Origin: Austropuccinia psidii
Taxonomy: Eukaryota; Basidiomycota; Pucciniomycetes; Pucciniales; Sphaerophragmiaceae
Length of the DNA stretch: 64,000 nt
Direction: 5' to 3'
Assembly: GCA_023105745.1 (NCBI GenBank)
Contig: JALGQZ010000002.1
Location: forward strand, 42,453,997-42,517,996
Below the pieces are notes generated by a model, which saw only the letters and a list, made by a program, of their open reading frames with translations, was not told the DNA's origin and ran no database searches. The translations under genes were made by a program, and so were the position numbers. Positions 13,001 to 24,300 of this stretch are shown here, in pieces; position 1 is the first letter of the stretch, and each line of letters opens with the position of its first letter.

Positions 13001-13204
13001 ATTTATCAATTCAAACCTTTCTTGTGTTATTTTTGATGTGACCATAAATTTAGGTGGTTTTGGTGATAGTGGTGTATTATAAGGGTCTCTTGATAATGGT
13101 GGCCTTCCTAAAGGAGGATTTATGTCTTGTGGCATAGGCTCATTAACTGGTTTGACCTTCTTGAGTACTGATTTGTATTTTGCTGCACTATTTTGGTAAT
13201 CCAT
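10063..13204 (-). pseudogene. pol: Pol of the giant retrotransposon (RT, RNase H, integrase), broken
   Basis: The first ORF (13204-12893, MDYQNSAAKYKS...) is joined by a frameshift near 12900 to the RT ORF (12986-12426), which has LDIMGGYDEREL-like motif A and LPQGATNSV motif B. A TGA at 12426-12428 interrupts MT*ILQEE, just before the catalytic GIFIDDGGI. A second TGA is at 12171-12173. A one-base shift near 11884 follows AVDS. The last ORF (11787-10063, 574 aa) carries the end of RNase H (YSQPKLELCG, VDAKALIEMI). It continues with an integrase zinc finger (HEEMGHRGE...CKACQK), a DDE core (SIDAVH, TVDGGPEF, GMIERG), a C-terminal domain (GPYRVVRQINNGPYELEELD) and a very acidic tail. It would copy and insert the element if intact; four breaks make this copy inactive. 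Confidence 0.92.
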
Positions 13205-15458
13205 TTTGTAATATCACTGAAATGATTCTGTTTTTTTTCTTTGATATTTCTGTTTTTTTTTATATATTTTTTCTTTTTAAAACTGGTTAAGTTGAAATCA
13301 ATATAGTATCCATTCTTCTATTTTATTTATTTCTTCTCCTTCTTTTAATAATTTATTAAATTAAATAAATCTTCACTTCTGTTATCTTTTTTCTGTCCAT
13401 ACATTTGAGGTTGCAGTTTAAGGTCATACAGGACCCTACAACTCAGGTGTGCAGACCCTGTATATTAGGTATACAAACTCCTGCCTTTTTATATGATACA
13501 AGGACAATAAGACCCCTTGTCCATTTCTTCACAAGGGAGCAGTTTCATGTCATGCTGAGGCCCTCCTGGTCTTCAATTTGACTTTATCCAAGGGCAGTTT
13601 ATTTTTATTTTTATTTTTATTTATTTTTATTTTTCTTGTTAAGTTGAAAGATTCCTTGTACTAATATCAACTTAAGCTACCTTGAGGCTTAATAATTCAT
13701 AAAATGTTGAGTTTGATAGATATTTCTTGCTTCTTTTCAGTCATTACCAATCTCCTTGCATATTTTAATTCCACATTTTTGTCCTTCTTTCTTCAATATT
13801 TTATTCTTTGGCCAATTTATCACATATATTTGAGGATTTTATTTGAACCATTTCAAATCTGACCTCTTCTTTCTTCACATTATTTCTTTAATACCACTAC
13901 TCCTTTCATGGACTAAAATAAAGAAATAGATTATAAGCCCTCAGGTGTGCTACCCCTGTAGTTTTAAGTCATACAAGGACTTAACATTCCACTACTCCCT
14001 TCATGGATTCATTAAATTGCCAATTTTATATATTGAAAGAAACTCTCATAATTTATAGTTGAATATGCCTTCAGGATGTTTTTGATCATGAGCTTAAAAG
14101 AAAACCAGTCTATATTTATCATCTTCCAAAAACTTCATCATGTCATGATTGAGCTTTCAAGTTACTATTAAGGGATATTTTTTTTCTTTCTTCTTTCTTT
14201 CTGTAACATTAATCTACAGGTTTGGGATAAGAACCCCTCTCCATTTAAATTTATTTAGTTGGTTTTTCTACTTTATTTGTATTTTGTCTTTGATTCTTGT
14301 AATATTTTCCTGCCAAATTTTGAATTTTCAGCTTAATTATTATTATTATTTTGAGTCTTATTCATACTAAGAAGAGGGTTTTAATTTTCGTGGTGGCCTG
14401 ACACTATATAGTGGCAGTCTACAAGGCTATAACTCTAATCAACTCAGAGACATTTCCCCTCATCAGACCAGGTCTGACCTTGGCTGCTCAGTGTATATGT
14501 ATTTTTTATGTACATATAGACCAGTTGTCTAAGTGCCACCTAGAGCAGGAAGACCATTAAAGCCTCTCTTTTCTGAATGAGATTTTCCTAATAATAATAT
14601 TAATTATAAACATAGTATTTCTAATCTTTAAGTGATTGATAATTCTTATGATTTCTTCTTCTTCTTTTTTTTTGAGTATATATATATTTATATTTATTTA
14701 TATATATATACTTGAATTTTTCATATATAATCTTATATAATATTGAGATTTTAATATTTACAGTTTAAGGTCATGGTGGACCTATTTCTTTAAGGTCCTA
14801 CTATAATCAATCTTATAGCTTATGTGATAATGAATATTTATATATAGTATCATATTATTTTTATTAGAAATTAAGTATCAATTAAGATAGATAATAAGTA
14901 GAGGAATTATTTTCCAGTTTTAGGTCATGGTGGACCTTTTTTTTTAAACAAAACTAATATGGAAGATAAATAATGATAAGTATTCAATCAATTGAGAAGT
15001 CATCTATTAAACTCAGTGTGAATATATATATTGAGATATTTATCAAGCTGGTCACTAAATAAATCTTAAAAAATATAATAGATTGATTAATGATAATTCA
15101 ATATATGAAATAAGTCCAGTTTAAGGTCATAGAGGACCTGAAAGAAAAAAAGCTTATGTTATAATTTTGCCAATTAATCCAGTTTTAGGTCATAGTGGAC
15201 CCAAATGATACTAATGAATTTTCTTTTTTTTTAAAAAAAAAAATAAAAAATAAAAATAAAAAAATGAATTAGAAAAAAATAACAATGATAGAGAATAATA
15301 ATTATTCCTTTTCATTTTTTCATTTTTTTTTTATGGAAAGCAAGTCTTTTTTAGGGCACTTTTATTGTTTTTGAATTATTAAAATTTCTATCTTACTATT
15401 TTTTCTAGGACTGAGTGTAAATCACAATACAGCACATAATGGTAATTTTTCTAATTTT

Positions 15459-15460
15459 TT

Positions 15461-15499
<39 letters not shown>

Positions 15500-16140
15500 C
15501 CAATAAAAAAAATTAATTTTGTTTTCATTCTTATTGTATTTAATTTATTTAATACAGTCTATTAGTTTTAAAATACTGTGCTGGACTTATTTTTTTTTAT
15601 CGCGTTTTTTTTTTTTTTTTTTATATAATTTTTTTTAGTTATAAGATTATAATGATAAGTTTTTTTTTTTTAATTGCTCATGTGGTTTTTTTTTTTTGAT
15701 TATCTTTTTTTTAGTAGAGTGTACTGTACAGTACTGTACAACAGTAGAATATGTACTGTACAGTACAGTATCATACTGCACTAGTGCACTGTAAGTACTT
15801 TTGTTTTTAATCGCGTCTATTTTTTTTTATTAATTTTTTTTTAATACTTTGATCGCTTGAGCGATCTTTGCTTTTTTTATAAAAAAAAAGACTATAGGTT
15901 TTTTTTTTTTAAATAATTTTTAATAAATGTTTTTTTTTTAAATTAATTTTTTTACTAATGTTTTAATTTGAATCGCGTGGAGAGTTTTTTTTTTTTTTTT
16001 TTTTTGTATGATGATGATTTTTTTTTAGTACAGTACAGTAATGCCCTGTACTCTGTTTCTTTTCTAATCACTTCTAGTCTCTTTTTTTATTAATTTGTTT
16101 TATATTTGATTGCTTGAGCGATCTTGTTTTTTTTTTTTAT
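15459..16140. repeat. Poly-T runs and palindrome-bearing degenerate tandem duplication
   Basis: A T run of about 36 bases ends near 15495. Two blocks about 260 bp apart share a GTAC/AGTAC-rich part, a short T-rich spacer and a palindrome. The palindrome is GATCGCTTGAGCGATC at 15851-15866 and GATTGCTTGAGCGATC at 16108-16123. ATCGCG recurs at about 15599, 15810 and 15972. Confidence 0.7.
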
Positions 16141-16329
16141 TATTTTATTTAATTTTATTTTTTTTAAAAAAAAACAAACTACTTCTAAGTAAAATTTGTT
16201 TTCATTTTATTATAGAATTAGTTTTTATTTTTTTATTTTTATCGTTACTGTTTCTTTTTTTTTTGATTGTTTAATAGTTGTATTTCAATTTATTGATGGT
16301 TGTTTTTTATTTGTTTTCATTTATTTATT

Positions 16330-17140
16330 TATTTGATTTAATTTTTATTTAATTTTATATATATTTAGATTTAGATTTATTTATATTTATACATTTATAT
16401 TTATATTTATTTATTTATATTTATAATTGTATATGTTCTTATATGTATTTTTTATATTTAGCTTGTATTTATTTGTACTGTACTTAATTATATTTAGTTA
16501 TATTTGTATTTATATATATTTATATATATTTATTTATATTTATATTTATTTATTTAATTGAAATTTTATTCATATTTATTTATGTGTATTAATATTTATT
16601 TATATAAATTTACATTTATTTATATTTATTTGTATTTATATATATTTATTTATATTTATATATATTTATTTGTATCCATATATATTAATTTATATTTATT
16701 GATATTTATCTATATTTATTTATATTTATTTATATTTAATTTGTATATATTTATTTATATATATTAATCTATTTGTATTTGTTTATATTTATTTATATTT
16801 ATATTTATATATATTTATATTAATTTATATTTATATTTGTATATATTTATTTATATATATTAATCTATTTGTATTTGTTTATATTTATATATATTTATTT
16901 ATATTTATATTAATTTATATTTATATTTGTATATATTTATTTATATTGATTTGTATTTATATTTATTAATTTAGTTATATATATTTGTATTTAATTAAAA
17001 TCTATTTATAGTTATCTAATTGTATCTATATATATTGATATTTATTTATATTTGTTTCTTTATGTTTGTTTATATTTATATATACATATTAGTTTATGTA
17101 TATTTATATATATTTTTGTATATACTTATATATATTTATT
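16330..17140. repeat. TATTTA/TATA low-complexity array
   Basis: Roughly 800 bp made almost entirely of variable tatttat, atatat and ttatttgt words, without a strict period. Long copied segments are visible, such as the one beginning near 16740 and again near 16845. Confidence 0.85.
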
Positions 17141-17823
17141 TTTGTTTAGGAAAAAATTAAGTAAAGATCAATTAAACTTTCAAATTAATTAAATTATAAA
17201 ATAAACTAAAAACTTTCATAGAACCAACAAGTTTATTTTATTTCTATTGTTATGATGGTTGAGTTGTGGGTGAGCAAAAAGCCTTCTCTTCAATATAAAA
17301 GGAGCTAAATTTACAAGCTACTCCCCCATGCTTTTCATACTTATTTTTTTCAAAGTAAATTTTTATTTATATATTTAGAGCAAAATATTTTAAATTTTTG
17401 TTATGCTTTAAACCAAGTGAGGTTAAAAAAAATAAATTATGTAGGGTCAACCTGGCCAGTTGCCTCTGTATATTTATCTTTTGAATAACCTTGATAATAT
17501 TTATCATTATATATATTTTAAGGTCAAAATTATATGCTAAATATTATAATGTTAAATTAATGGGATTACTTTTATTTATTCATCATTCAGGGTTATATAC
17601 ATCTTACTATTGCTGTTTTTTTATTTATTGAATTTAAAATTATAGTATTATAATATTATTTCTATGTTAGTATTATTTTATTTTCAATATTATAATTTTA
17701 TGATAGTGATATTTTAATATTATCTTATTCAATATAGCTTTATATTTATTTTCTACATTGCTTCCACCTTCCTCATGATTTGGTTTTATTTTGTTTATTT
17801 CTTTTAATTTCTTTTTAAAGCAA

Positions 17824-17958
17824 GGGAGGGGGGTGGCCAGTTTTTTTTTATTAATTTTTTTTTAAAAAAAAAAAAAAATTAAAAAATTAAAAAAATTAAA
17901 AAAATTAAAAAATTGAAAAAAGAGAAAAATTAAATTAAAAAAACTGGTCATCCCTCCT
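17824..17958. repeat. Long inverted repeat enclosing A/T tract
   Basis: The left arm GGGAGGGGGGTGGCCAG followed by T8 pairs with the right arm A7 followed by ACTGGTCATCCCTCC. About 85 bp of T- and A-rich sequence lie between, which can also pair. The result is a potential long hairpin of about 130 nt. Confidence 0.75.
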
Positions 17959-19202
17959 TGGGACTTGGATTCTTTGTATGTGCTATGTGTGTATGCATGC
18001 TGTGTGTATGTGTGTAGCATGTATGTGTTTTGAGTAGTTCAGCTCAATAATTTCCATTTTGGCTTCCTGATTGATTCAGTTCTAGAATGTTAAGATAAGT
18101 TTCTTTATAATTTCTCTTGAGGATTGATACTATACATAACTGATAAGTGGCTTTTTTCTTTCTTGTAAAATATATTGTCTTTTTGTAGTGAAAAAATCTT
18201 GAAGAATTTTTTTTTTTCATTCAGCATTTCATATTTTTTTTTTCTGTAAAAAATGGAGAAATTCTGTGCTGTATATTTGAGATCTTCAATATTGATTTGA
18301 GCTCTACTCTTGTATTGGTAAGTTAATGAAACTTCTTTTCATTTTTTTTTTCAATTTCAACATAATACTGATCAAACCTTCCTTGTTTACAGATTATTTT
18401 GTTGAATTATATTTTGAAATTATTTTCTTTTGAAATTGAAACTTGAATTTTTCTTTTAACAAACAATGATCTTCTTTTGAAGAAGTGCAATGATAAGTGT
18501 TTTTTTTGACCATATGAAAGGTAATTATTCATGAAATTGAGAATTCAAGAAATATCTAAGTACTTTATTAATGGAAAATAAGCTTAAATAAATTATAATT
18601 TAATATGTGAATTCTTTCAAGACAATTAATTCAATTGATTTTGATTGATTAAATTTATAAACTGATGCTTCATTATTAAAGCCCCACTTTCCTCAAAAAC
18701 TTATAGCCACTTGTGCTTTGGGTGGTATAAGAAATAGCTAACCACCCCTATTTTTTAAATGTGGAAAAAAACTAATATTATTACAGAATAACCAACTAAA
18801 AAAAGTCTATCTAGATGAAATTGATAACCAGTTCCTTTTCTTTTTTTTTTACTTTAACTTTTTTTTCTTCTTTTTTTTTTATACTAATTGAAATATCTTT
18901 ACCACAACTATCACTTCTGAACTACATATAGATTATTAATTTTTATTGTTTTATTAGTTATATATAAATTATTTTGATTGATTTATTGATTATGAATAGA
19001 TTTTTTTTTGATTTTCTTTTATATATTTTCATTTTTTTTTGATACTATTACAGAAAGGTCATAAAATTAATTTGCATTTTAAGGCCATGCTGGGCCATCA
19101 TGTATCATTGGTACTTGCATGTGTTAATATATTCTTTTTTTTTTTGATGAACTGACTTAAAATAGAGTAAGAGAAACAGTAACCAAATAGTTGAATTGCA
19201 GC

Positions 19203-19886
19203 TTAAGGCCATGCTGGGCCTTTAATTTTCTGTAGAATGATTTTCTTAAAATAATCTTGATTCTTCTTCATTTTCATTTCAATCTTGCTTCTGAAAATTT
19301 CTTTCCATAACTTATTCCATTCTTCTTGCTTCAAACAAAACTTGTGATTCTTCATTATAATTATTAACTGTAAGACTTTATCCTCTAAATAAAAATCCAA
19401 TCCCTTTTCAATAATATAGCAATCCCCTCCATTTAATACTTCTACCCTCAATTTGATATTCTTCAAGACAAAACCATCTCTGAGCTTGTATTGTTCCCCA
19501 GTAAAGACTACTCCTTATATATGAATCCATATAGAAAATTTCATTCCAATAGTCATTATTGATATTTCCTTTAATTCCATCATAATTAAGTATATCCATA
19601 AATTCTAGTTTTGAAAGGTTTGATCCAGGAAGCTGGCTTAAATAGGCTTCTGCAGGGGTTTCTTGAGTAATATTTTCATTTCCAAATAAATCTTCAAATT
19701 CAATAAAGGGGATAGTTTGAATAATTGGTATCTTGAAGGATTCAATAATTGGTAAGCCCCATCTTTGGTCTTCATTGTTAAGTCCTTGAAAATTTGATTG
19801 ATCCAGAGGTCTTGGCTTTCTTCATTTGTTTCTGAGTTTGGCCAATAGATCCAGATGGTATTGTCTTCTTCATCAGTTTCAGACAT
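19203..19886 (-). pseudogene. Module 2: diverged second copy of the post-gag module
   Basis: Three overlapping frames read as one broken protein. One segment, IPIIQTIPFIEFEDLF, continues as LSQLPGSNLSKLEFMDIL and GIKGNINNDYWNEIFYMD. It aligns with the end of gag-protease plus module 1: FIILPYIEFKDIYF, KNLPGYDLSKLDFMELL and GIKGNLENQYWEEVFSFD. The last frame (YLEDKVLQLI, EEWNKLWKEIF) matches the tail of module 1. The N-terminal part (MSETDEEDNTIWIYWPNSET) has no counterpart that I can align. Function is unknown. The terminal codons overlap the hairpin at 19205-19222. Confidence 0.65.
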
Positions 19887-20127
19887 GATGATTATAAAAT
19901 ATAAATTATGATAAAAAAATTTCTAATGTTTTCTTGATGTTAAAAAATATAAATAACTATAATAGCTTCTTGGTAAAGGTGGTTGAAATAAATAATCTAA
20001 GTAAAATATTTCTTAAATAATTAATCCTCTATGATAAGGCAGGAAGTTACTGCCAAAATCTTGAATCAATTGAAGTTTTAAGTAATAAGGTGAGAAATAT
20101 CTGGGTCCTCTTTGATAAGGCAGGAAG
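19887..20127. repeat. Spacer with two GGCAG/CTGCC hairpins
   Basis: The unit GATAAGGCAGGAAGT, T or C, ACTGCCAAAA occurs twice, 81 bp apart. The stems are at 20038-20054 and 20119-20135. Both fold to GGCAG/CTGCC with a 7-nt loop. The second lies in the 3' end of the downstream ORF. No gene is seen in the spacer itself. Confidence 0.7.
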
Positions 20128-20493
20128 TCACTGCCAAAAATACTGGACTTGATTATTTAAATTGAATTTTACTGATTTTCTTCTCTTCTTTGTTTTTGAA
20201 CTATGTAAGCTGGAGGTTTTCAGAATTGGCTTCAGCTGTACTTTGCTCATTGATGGTAAGTAATTTCTATAATAAGCTGATTTTTCATTGAAAACTCTAA
20301 GTTCCTCCAATAACAACGTTATTTCTTCCAATTTTTCCTTTTCTTCTCTTGATTGGTGACTTGATGACTGACATTCTTGAAATTCATCTTCATACTCAAA
20401 AATGGATTCTTCATATTGCTTCTTCAATTGCCTTTGATCCAAACTCTCTTCATCCTTCAACAATTCATCCCCATAACATCCAAGCTTTGGCAT
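20128..20493 (-). CDS. Small 121-aa protein of the giant retrotransposon (unknown function)
   Basis: The ORF opens with MPKLGCYGDELLKDEE and is intact. Residues about 15-75 are charged and helical in appearance (KLEEITLLLEELRVF), possibly a short coiled coil. The C-terminal third is basic and reads QLKPILKTSSLHSS followed by KTKKRRKSVKFNLNN. The KSVKF string fits the RVxF docking consensus for protein phosphatase 1. The PILK string 16 residues before it resembles the SILK docking motif, although the first residue is P rather than G or S. The basic run could also act as a nuclear localisation signal. It sits between module 1 and module 2. No family is recognised. Confidence 0.5.
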   Translation of the reverse strand: MPKLGCYGDELLKDEESLDQRQLKKQYEESIFEYEDEFQECQSSSHQSREEKEKLEEITLLLEELRVFNEKSAYYRNYLPSMSKVQLKPILKTSSLHSSKTKKRRKSVKFNLNNQVQYFWQ

Positions 20494-20894
20494 CTTGATT
20501 TTCTGTTAATTTTATTGAAGATTATAATGTTATCAATTTTCTTTCTGTTTTTAAAAGTCTTGAAATTAATGATATTGATATTCAAATTGAATAGAAATTG
20601 ATATTGAAATTCCCAAGGATTTCATTCCAAAAAACTTAAACCATTAGAGGTGGAATAAGAAACAGACACCCACCCCCTATTTTTTTTAATTTCAACATAG
20701 CCTTATAATACTTTTACAGTTAAAACTCTTGCATACCCCCAAATCATCATTCATAAATTTATTTTTTAATTTTTTAATTTTTTTTTTTTTTAAGTTTATA
20801 TTTTTTTTAATTTTAATAATTTTTTTTAAGTTTTTTTTTTAAGTTTTTTTAAGTTTTTTTTTTTTTTTTTTTGTACATGTGCAGAAAAATATAT
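20494..20894. other. AT-rich spacer with GGTGG/CCACC hairpin
   Basis: Contains a stem GGTGG (20649-20653) and CCACC (20670-20674) with the loop sequence ATAAGAAACAG. It is related to a hairpin at 18720-18747 with stem GGGTGGT/ACCACCC and loop ATAAGAAATAG. The rest is poly-T and TTTTAAG repeats up to 20870. The paired hairpins show that the module duplication extends into noncoding sequence. Confidence 0.6.
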
Positions 20895-21284
20895 TCAATT
20901 CATGAAAGCCATTTTACTTTTTCTTTTTTTCTGAAGAATTCTATTCACACATATAGCCTTGGCTATTTCTCCCAGTATTTTCCTTCCTTTCTTCCTTTCT
21001 TCTAGGGTATTACCTTTCCAATTTCTTATGAATCCTTCTTCTTTGTGTATAAAGAGGTATCCATACTCTTCCCAGAAAAGATTTCCACCAAGAAGATCCA
21101 TATTATGCAAATTGAAGTCTTCTTGTGGCCAAATTCTACAATGATAAAGAGCCTTCCTTGTTTGTTCATCAAAGGAAAATACTTCCTCCCAATACTGGTT
21201 TTCCAAATTACCCTTAATTCCTTCCTCATTCAAGAGTTCCATGAAGTCTAATTTTGACAGGTCATATCCTGGAAGATTCTTCAA
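20895..21284 (-). CDS. Module 1: C-terminal extension of gag-protease after an in-frame TGA
   Basis: Reads KNLPGYDLSKLDFMELL, GIKGNLENQYWEEVFSFD, KALYHCRIWPQEDF and ends KRKSKMAFMN. It is in the same frame as the gag-protease ORF: eight codons, the first a TGA at 21306-21308, separate the two, and the apparent start codon is a TTG. The intact product was therefore probably a single protein of about 1449 residues, or the TGA is read through. The homologous second copy at 19203-19886 crosses the same place without a stop. Function unknown; no nucleic-acid-binding or catalytic motif is visible. Confidence 0.65.
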   Translation of the reverse strand: MKNLPGYDLSKLDFMELLNEEGIKGNLENQYWEEVFSFDEQTRKALYHCRIWPQEDFNLHNMDLLGGNLFWEEYGYLFIHKEEGFIRNWKGNTLEERKKGRKILGEIAKAICVNRILQKKRKSKMAFMN

Positions 21285-21305
21285 CCATTTTCCTCCTTTT
21301 ACTCT

Positions 21306-24300
21306 TCATGGACCCTCAAAGTATATATCTTTGAATTCAATGTAGGGAAGAATTATGAAATCTGGCTCTTCTTCAGGTGTTGGAAGTTGCCAGTAAGACA
21401 TTTCATCATAATACTTGAAGAAACTTTCTTTATCCAAGTCCATTTCCTTGTCTTTATCAATTCTCCATGGGCTTTTTGGGTTTAAATCATATGACAGAAT
21501 AGTGTTCATGAGATCCTTTTGCAATGGTGAGACTTCAACTTCTATCAAATTTGCTTCTGGCTTTGAATATGAAGATAATCTTGGTTTAATTTCTTTTAAA
21601 GAGTCATGATTATTGTAGGCCTCCCAAAGATTTTCATAAGCATGAGAGTGCTTTATTTTCTTCTTTGGAGGATCTTGAGAAATTTCATGTATTTGGAATT
21701 CATCAGTTTGATTAGATTCTTCTTTATTGTATTCCTTCATAAATTCTTCATCTTTGAAACAGTCAATAATCTTATTTCTAAGATCTTCCAATGAGTCTTC
21801 ACAGTATTGATCACTGTTAATTTCTATCTTCATTTCAATTTCCATATCTTGTGGGTATTTTTGCTTGGAAAATATGTCAAACAGATTCTTTCTACTATGT
21901 ATTGGTGGTCCTTCTATTATTTCTGAGCCATTAACCAAAACCTGATATAACATACCATTGGTGTCAATTTGTTTATAAATAATTTTATTTTCGTTTTTCT
22001 CTGCTTCATTAAATTCTTCCATATACCAATTTGATTTTTCATCTTGTTTCCATATGAAACTTTTGTTGTTTTCAGGTTCATTATCAATTTTCCAGAAGTC
22101 AGGGCATGGGCTTAAGCTTAGGTTGTTTACTTGAGGGTTTTCATTTTTAACATAATCTTCATATTCACTTGAAGGTGGTAGATTTCTGTTAATCCATTCC
22201 TCCCACTTTTTGGGATCAAATGTAGCCCATTCCTTGTTTTCTTTTATTGCCTTGTCTAAATACCAGGCTAATGACTTTGTTTCTTCTGATTTTATTTGGT
22301 TTGATAGTGCTTCTGCTGATGGTCCCTGTTCTGGCTCTTGTGTTTCTACCTGTTGGTCTCCTTCCACCTCCTCCTGAGGTTCATTCTCTATTCCCCTATC
22401 CATTATGGATAATCTTTCATCTAAATTACATTCCATAGACTTTATCTTTTGATAATCTTTGTTTTTTGTTGATTTGAAAATACTTTTTATTTTTGCTTTA
22501 GATTTATCTTCAGCTTCTTTTAATTTTACTTTGCTAAACCAATCCTTTATTTTTCCCATTGAACAAAGCTCCATTCCTCTTGGTGGTCCTGTTTGCCATC
22601 CTAACATATGGGGTTTGCATATTGGCATACATAATCTTCTACCATCTGCTTCTTGATAGCTAAATATTTCACCTTGTTTCTGTGAAAAGTCCAATCTAAT
22701 GTTATTGTCTGCCAAGAAGGGCCTTCCAAGGACTGTATGTACTGCTCCCTTGGCAATGAAGAAATGAATTTCTTTTTCTTCTCCAGAAGGCAAAAGTACT
22801 TGTGTGAATTCAGCCAATCCAATTAATGATGTTGTATGTCCTCCAATTCCTCTTAAATTCATGTTGAGCTTTCTGTTTGGAAGAGAGGCTTTTATTGCTG
22901 CATCTTCAGTGATTATGTTGAGCTCTGAGCCTGTATCTACAAGTGCCATTACTGGATATTCTTCTTTTCCAACAAATACTTGCATAAACCCAAGTGGACA
23001 GGCATAATGAAGTCTTGGTTTTTCAAAGTCTTTAATTTTTATAGAACTAATATCTTCTTTAATGTCCAAAGTGTTAACTGATTTGATAGCTTCCTTTTCT
23101 TCAAGAGAAATCGCTTGAAGCCTGTGAATGAAGGTTGGTGAAACTGATAATATTTCTTCCAAGGTTAAGTTAATTTTCTGTTCCAATATTTTCTTTATCA
23201 CATTTTCAATTGCTAATTTTGGTTTTAATTCTTTCTTATCCTTTATGAATTCTTTCTTTTCAGTTTGGTGGTGAACCATCCTTTTATTTAACTTCTCACC
23301 TTCCTCTTCAACATTCTCTTTTTCTTTATGTTCAGTTCCTTCAAATTTTTCATCTCTTTTAGTATGTTTATCTTTATATCTGGTTGGAACAATAATCTTC
23401 ATCTCTTCTTCAGCCTCATCCTCATGATAGGTTCCTGGTAGTATAGGTTTTTTACTTTCAGAATCTTCTCTATTTTGGCTTTCTTGCTTAGCCAATCTTT
23501 GCTTTGTCTGTCTGAGAGCTGCATGTGTTTCCAACATCTCAGTGGGTGAAGATACTGTTGGTGGTTCCCAATTACCCCAGTCTTCTACTTGAACAATTGA
23601 AACTTCTTTTTCTTCCTTTTTCAGCTCAACTATCTTTTGATCTTCTGGTCTTGATAGAGGCTTTTCCTTTTCAATTATCTTGTTTGAAATTTCTTTTTGT
23701 TCCTTATCAAATTCCCTGACTAAATCCTTTGGAGATTTGGTTCCTTCTGAGGGTACTCTTTGGAAATTAGGGTAAAGGAAATTTAATCCTTGCCTACTAA
23801 CAATTCTTTTTTCCATATCTTCTGCCAGGTAGCTGCATCTTGTCAATGAATGACCATTTTCAAAACAGTAATAACACTTTAAGGGTGGTCTTGGATACAG
23901 TTGTGCTGGAACATAAGGTTGATAATTTGCAGGTAAAGGTGCCAGGGTATTTCTTGGTCTGAATGGTTGTGCATTTGGTGCTAAGCCTGATCCTTGTGTA
24001 TTTGGTTTATCCTTCCAGACCTTCTTTGATGGATTAACAGCCTCTGATAGTTCTTTCAGCTGGTCCAACACATCCTTCATTGGGTTGACTTCTTTTGGTG
24101 CTTCATTAACATGAGCCTCTTGAGCTGGTGGATTCTTTATTTTCTTTGTAATATCTTTCATTTGTTTGATAACCTCCTCCCAGCTTTCATATTCAAATCT
24201 GGTTTTATTTTTGTTTTTGATTTCATCTGACTTTGATAATTGTGATTTCCCTTTAATAACTACTGCTGCCTCCAATTCTGCCTCAATATAATTTCTGAGG

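Larger units (their letters stand above)
13205..19202. other. About 6 kb AT-rich internal interval without supported genes
   Basis: The interval separates pol from the upstream ORFs of the giant element. It holds hairpin motifs (see 13414-19222), long poly-T runs (15459-15495 and several at 15600-16140), GTAC palindromes (15716-15790), a TATTTA-type array (16330-17140), a long inverted repeat (17824-17958) and a TG-rich patch (17965-18030). I see no ORF with coding character. The longest candidates are products of simple repeats. Confidence 0.8.
13414..19222. repeat. Dispersed hairpin motif family (8 clear copies)
   Basis: Plus-strand consensus is CAGTTTAAGGTC, AT plus four variable bases, then GACCT. 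Stem-loops lie at 13422-13435, 13964-13984, 14768-14783, 14922-14937, 15124-15139, 15187-15201, 19083-19096 and 19205-19222. Stems differ but stay paired: AGGTC/GACCT, AAGTC/GACTT and AAGGCC/GGCCTT. The loop is mostly ATNNNG. A degenerate ninth copy may be at 13541-13563. All copies seen are inside the giant element. Confidence 0.8.

Noticed and set aside
16558..16767. Open frame in the TATTTA array
   Set aside because: Translation of simple repeats; composition has no protein character.
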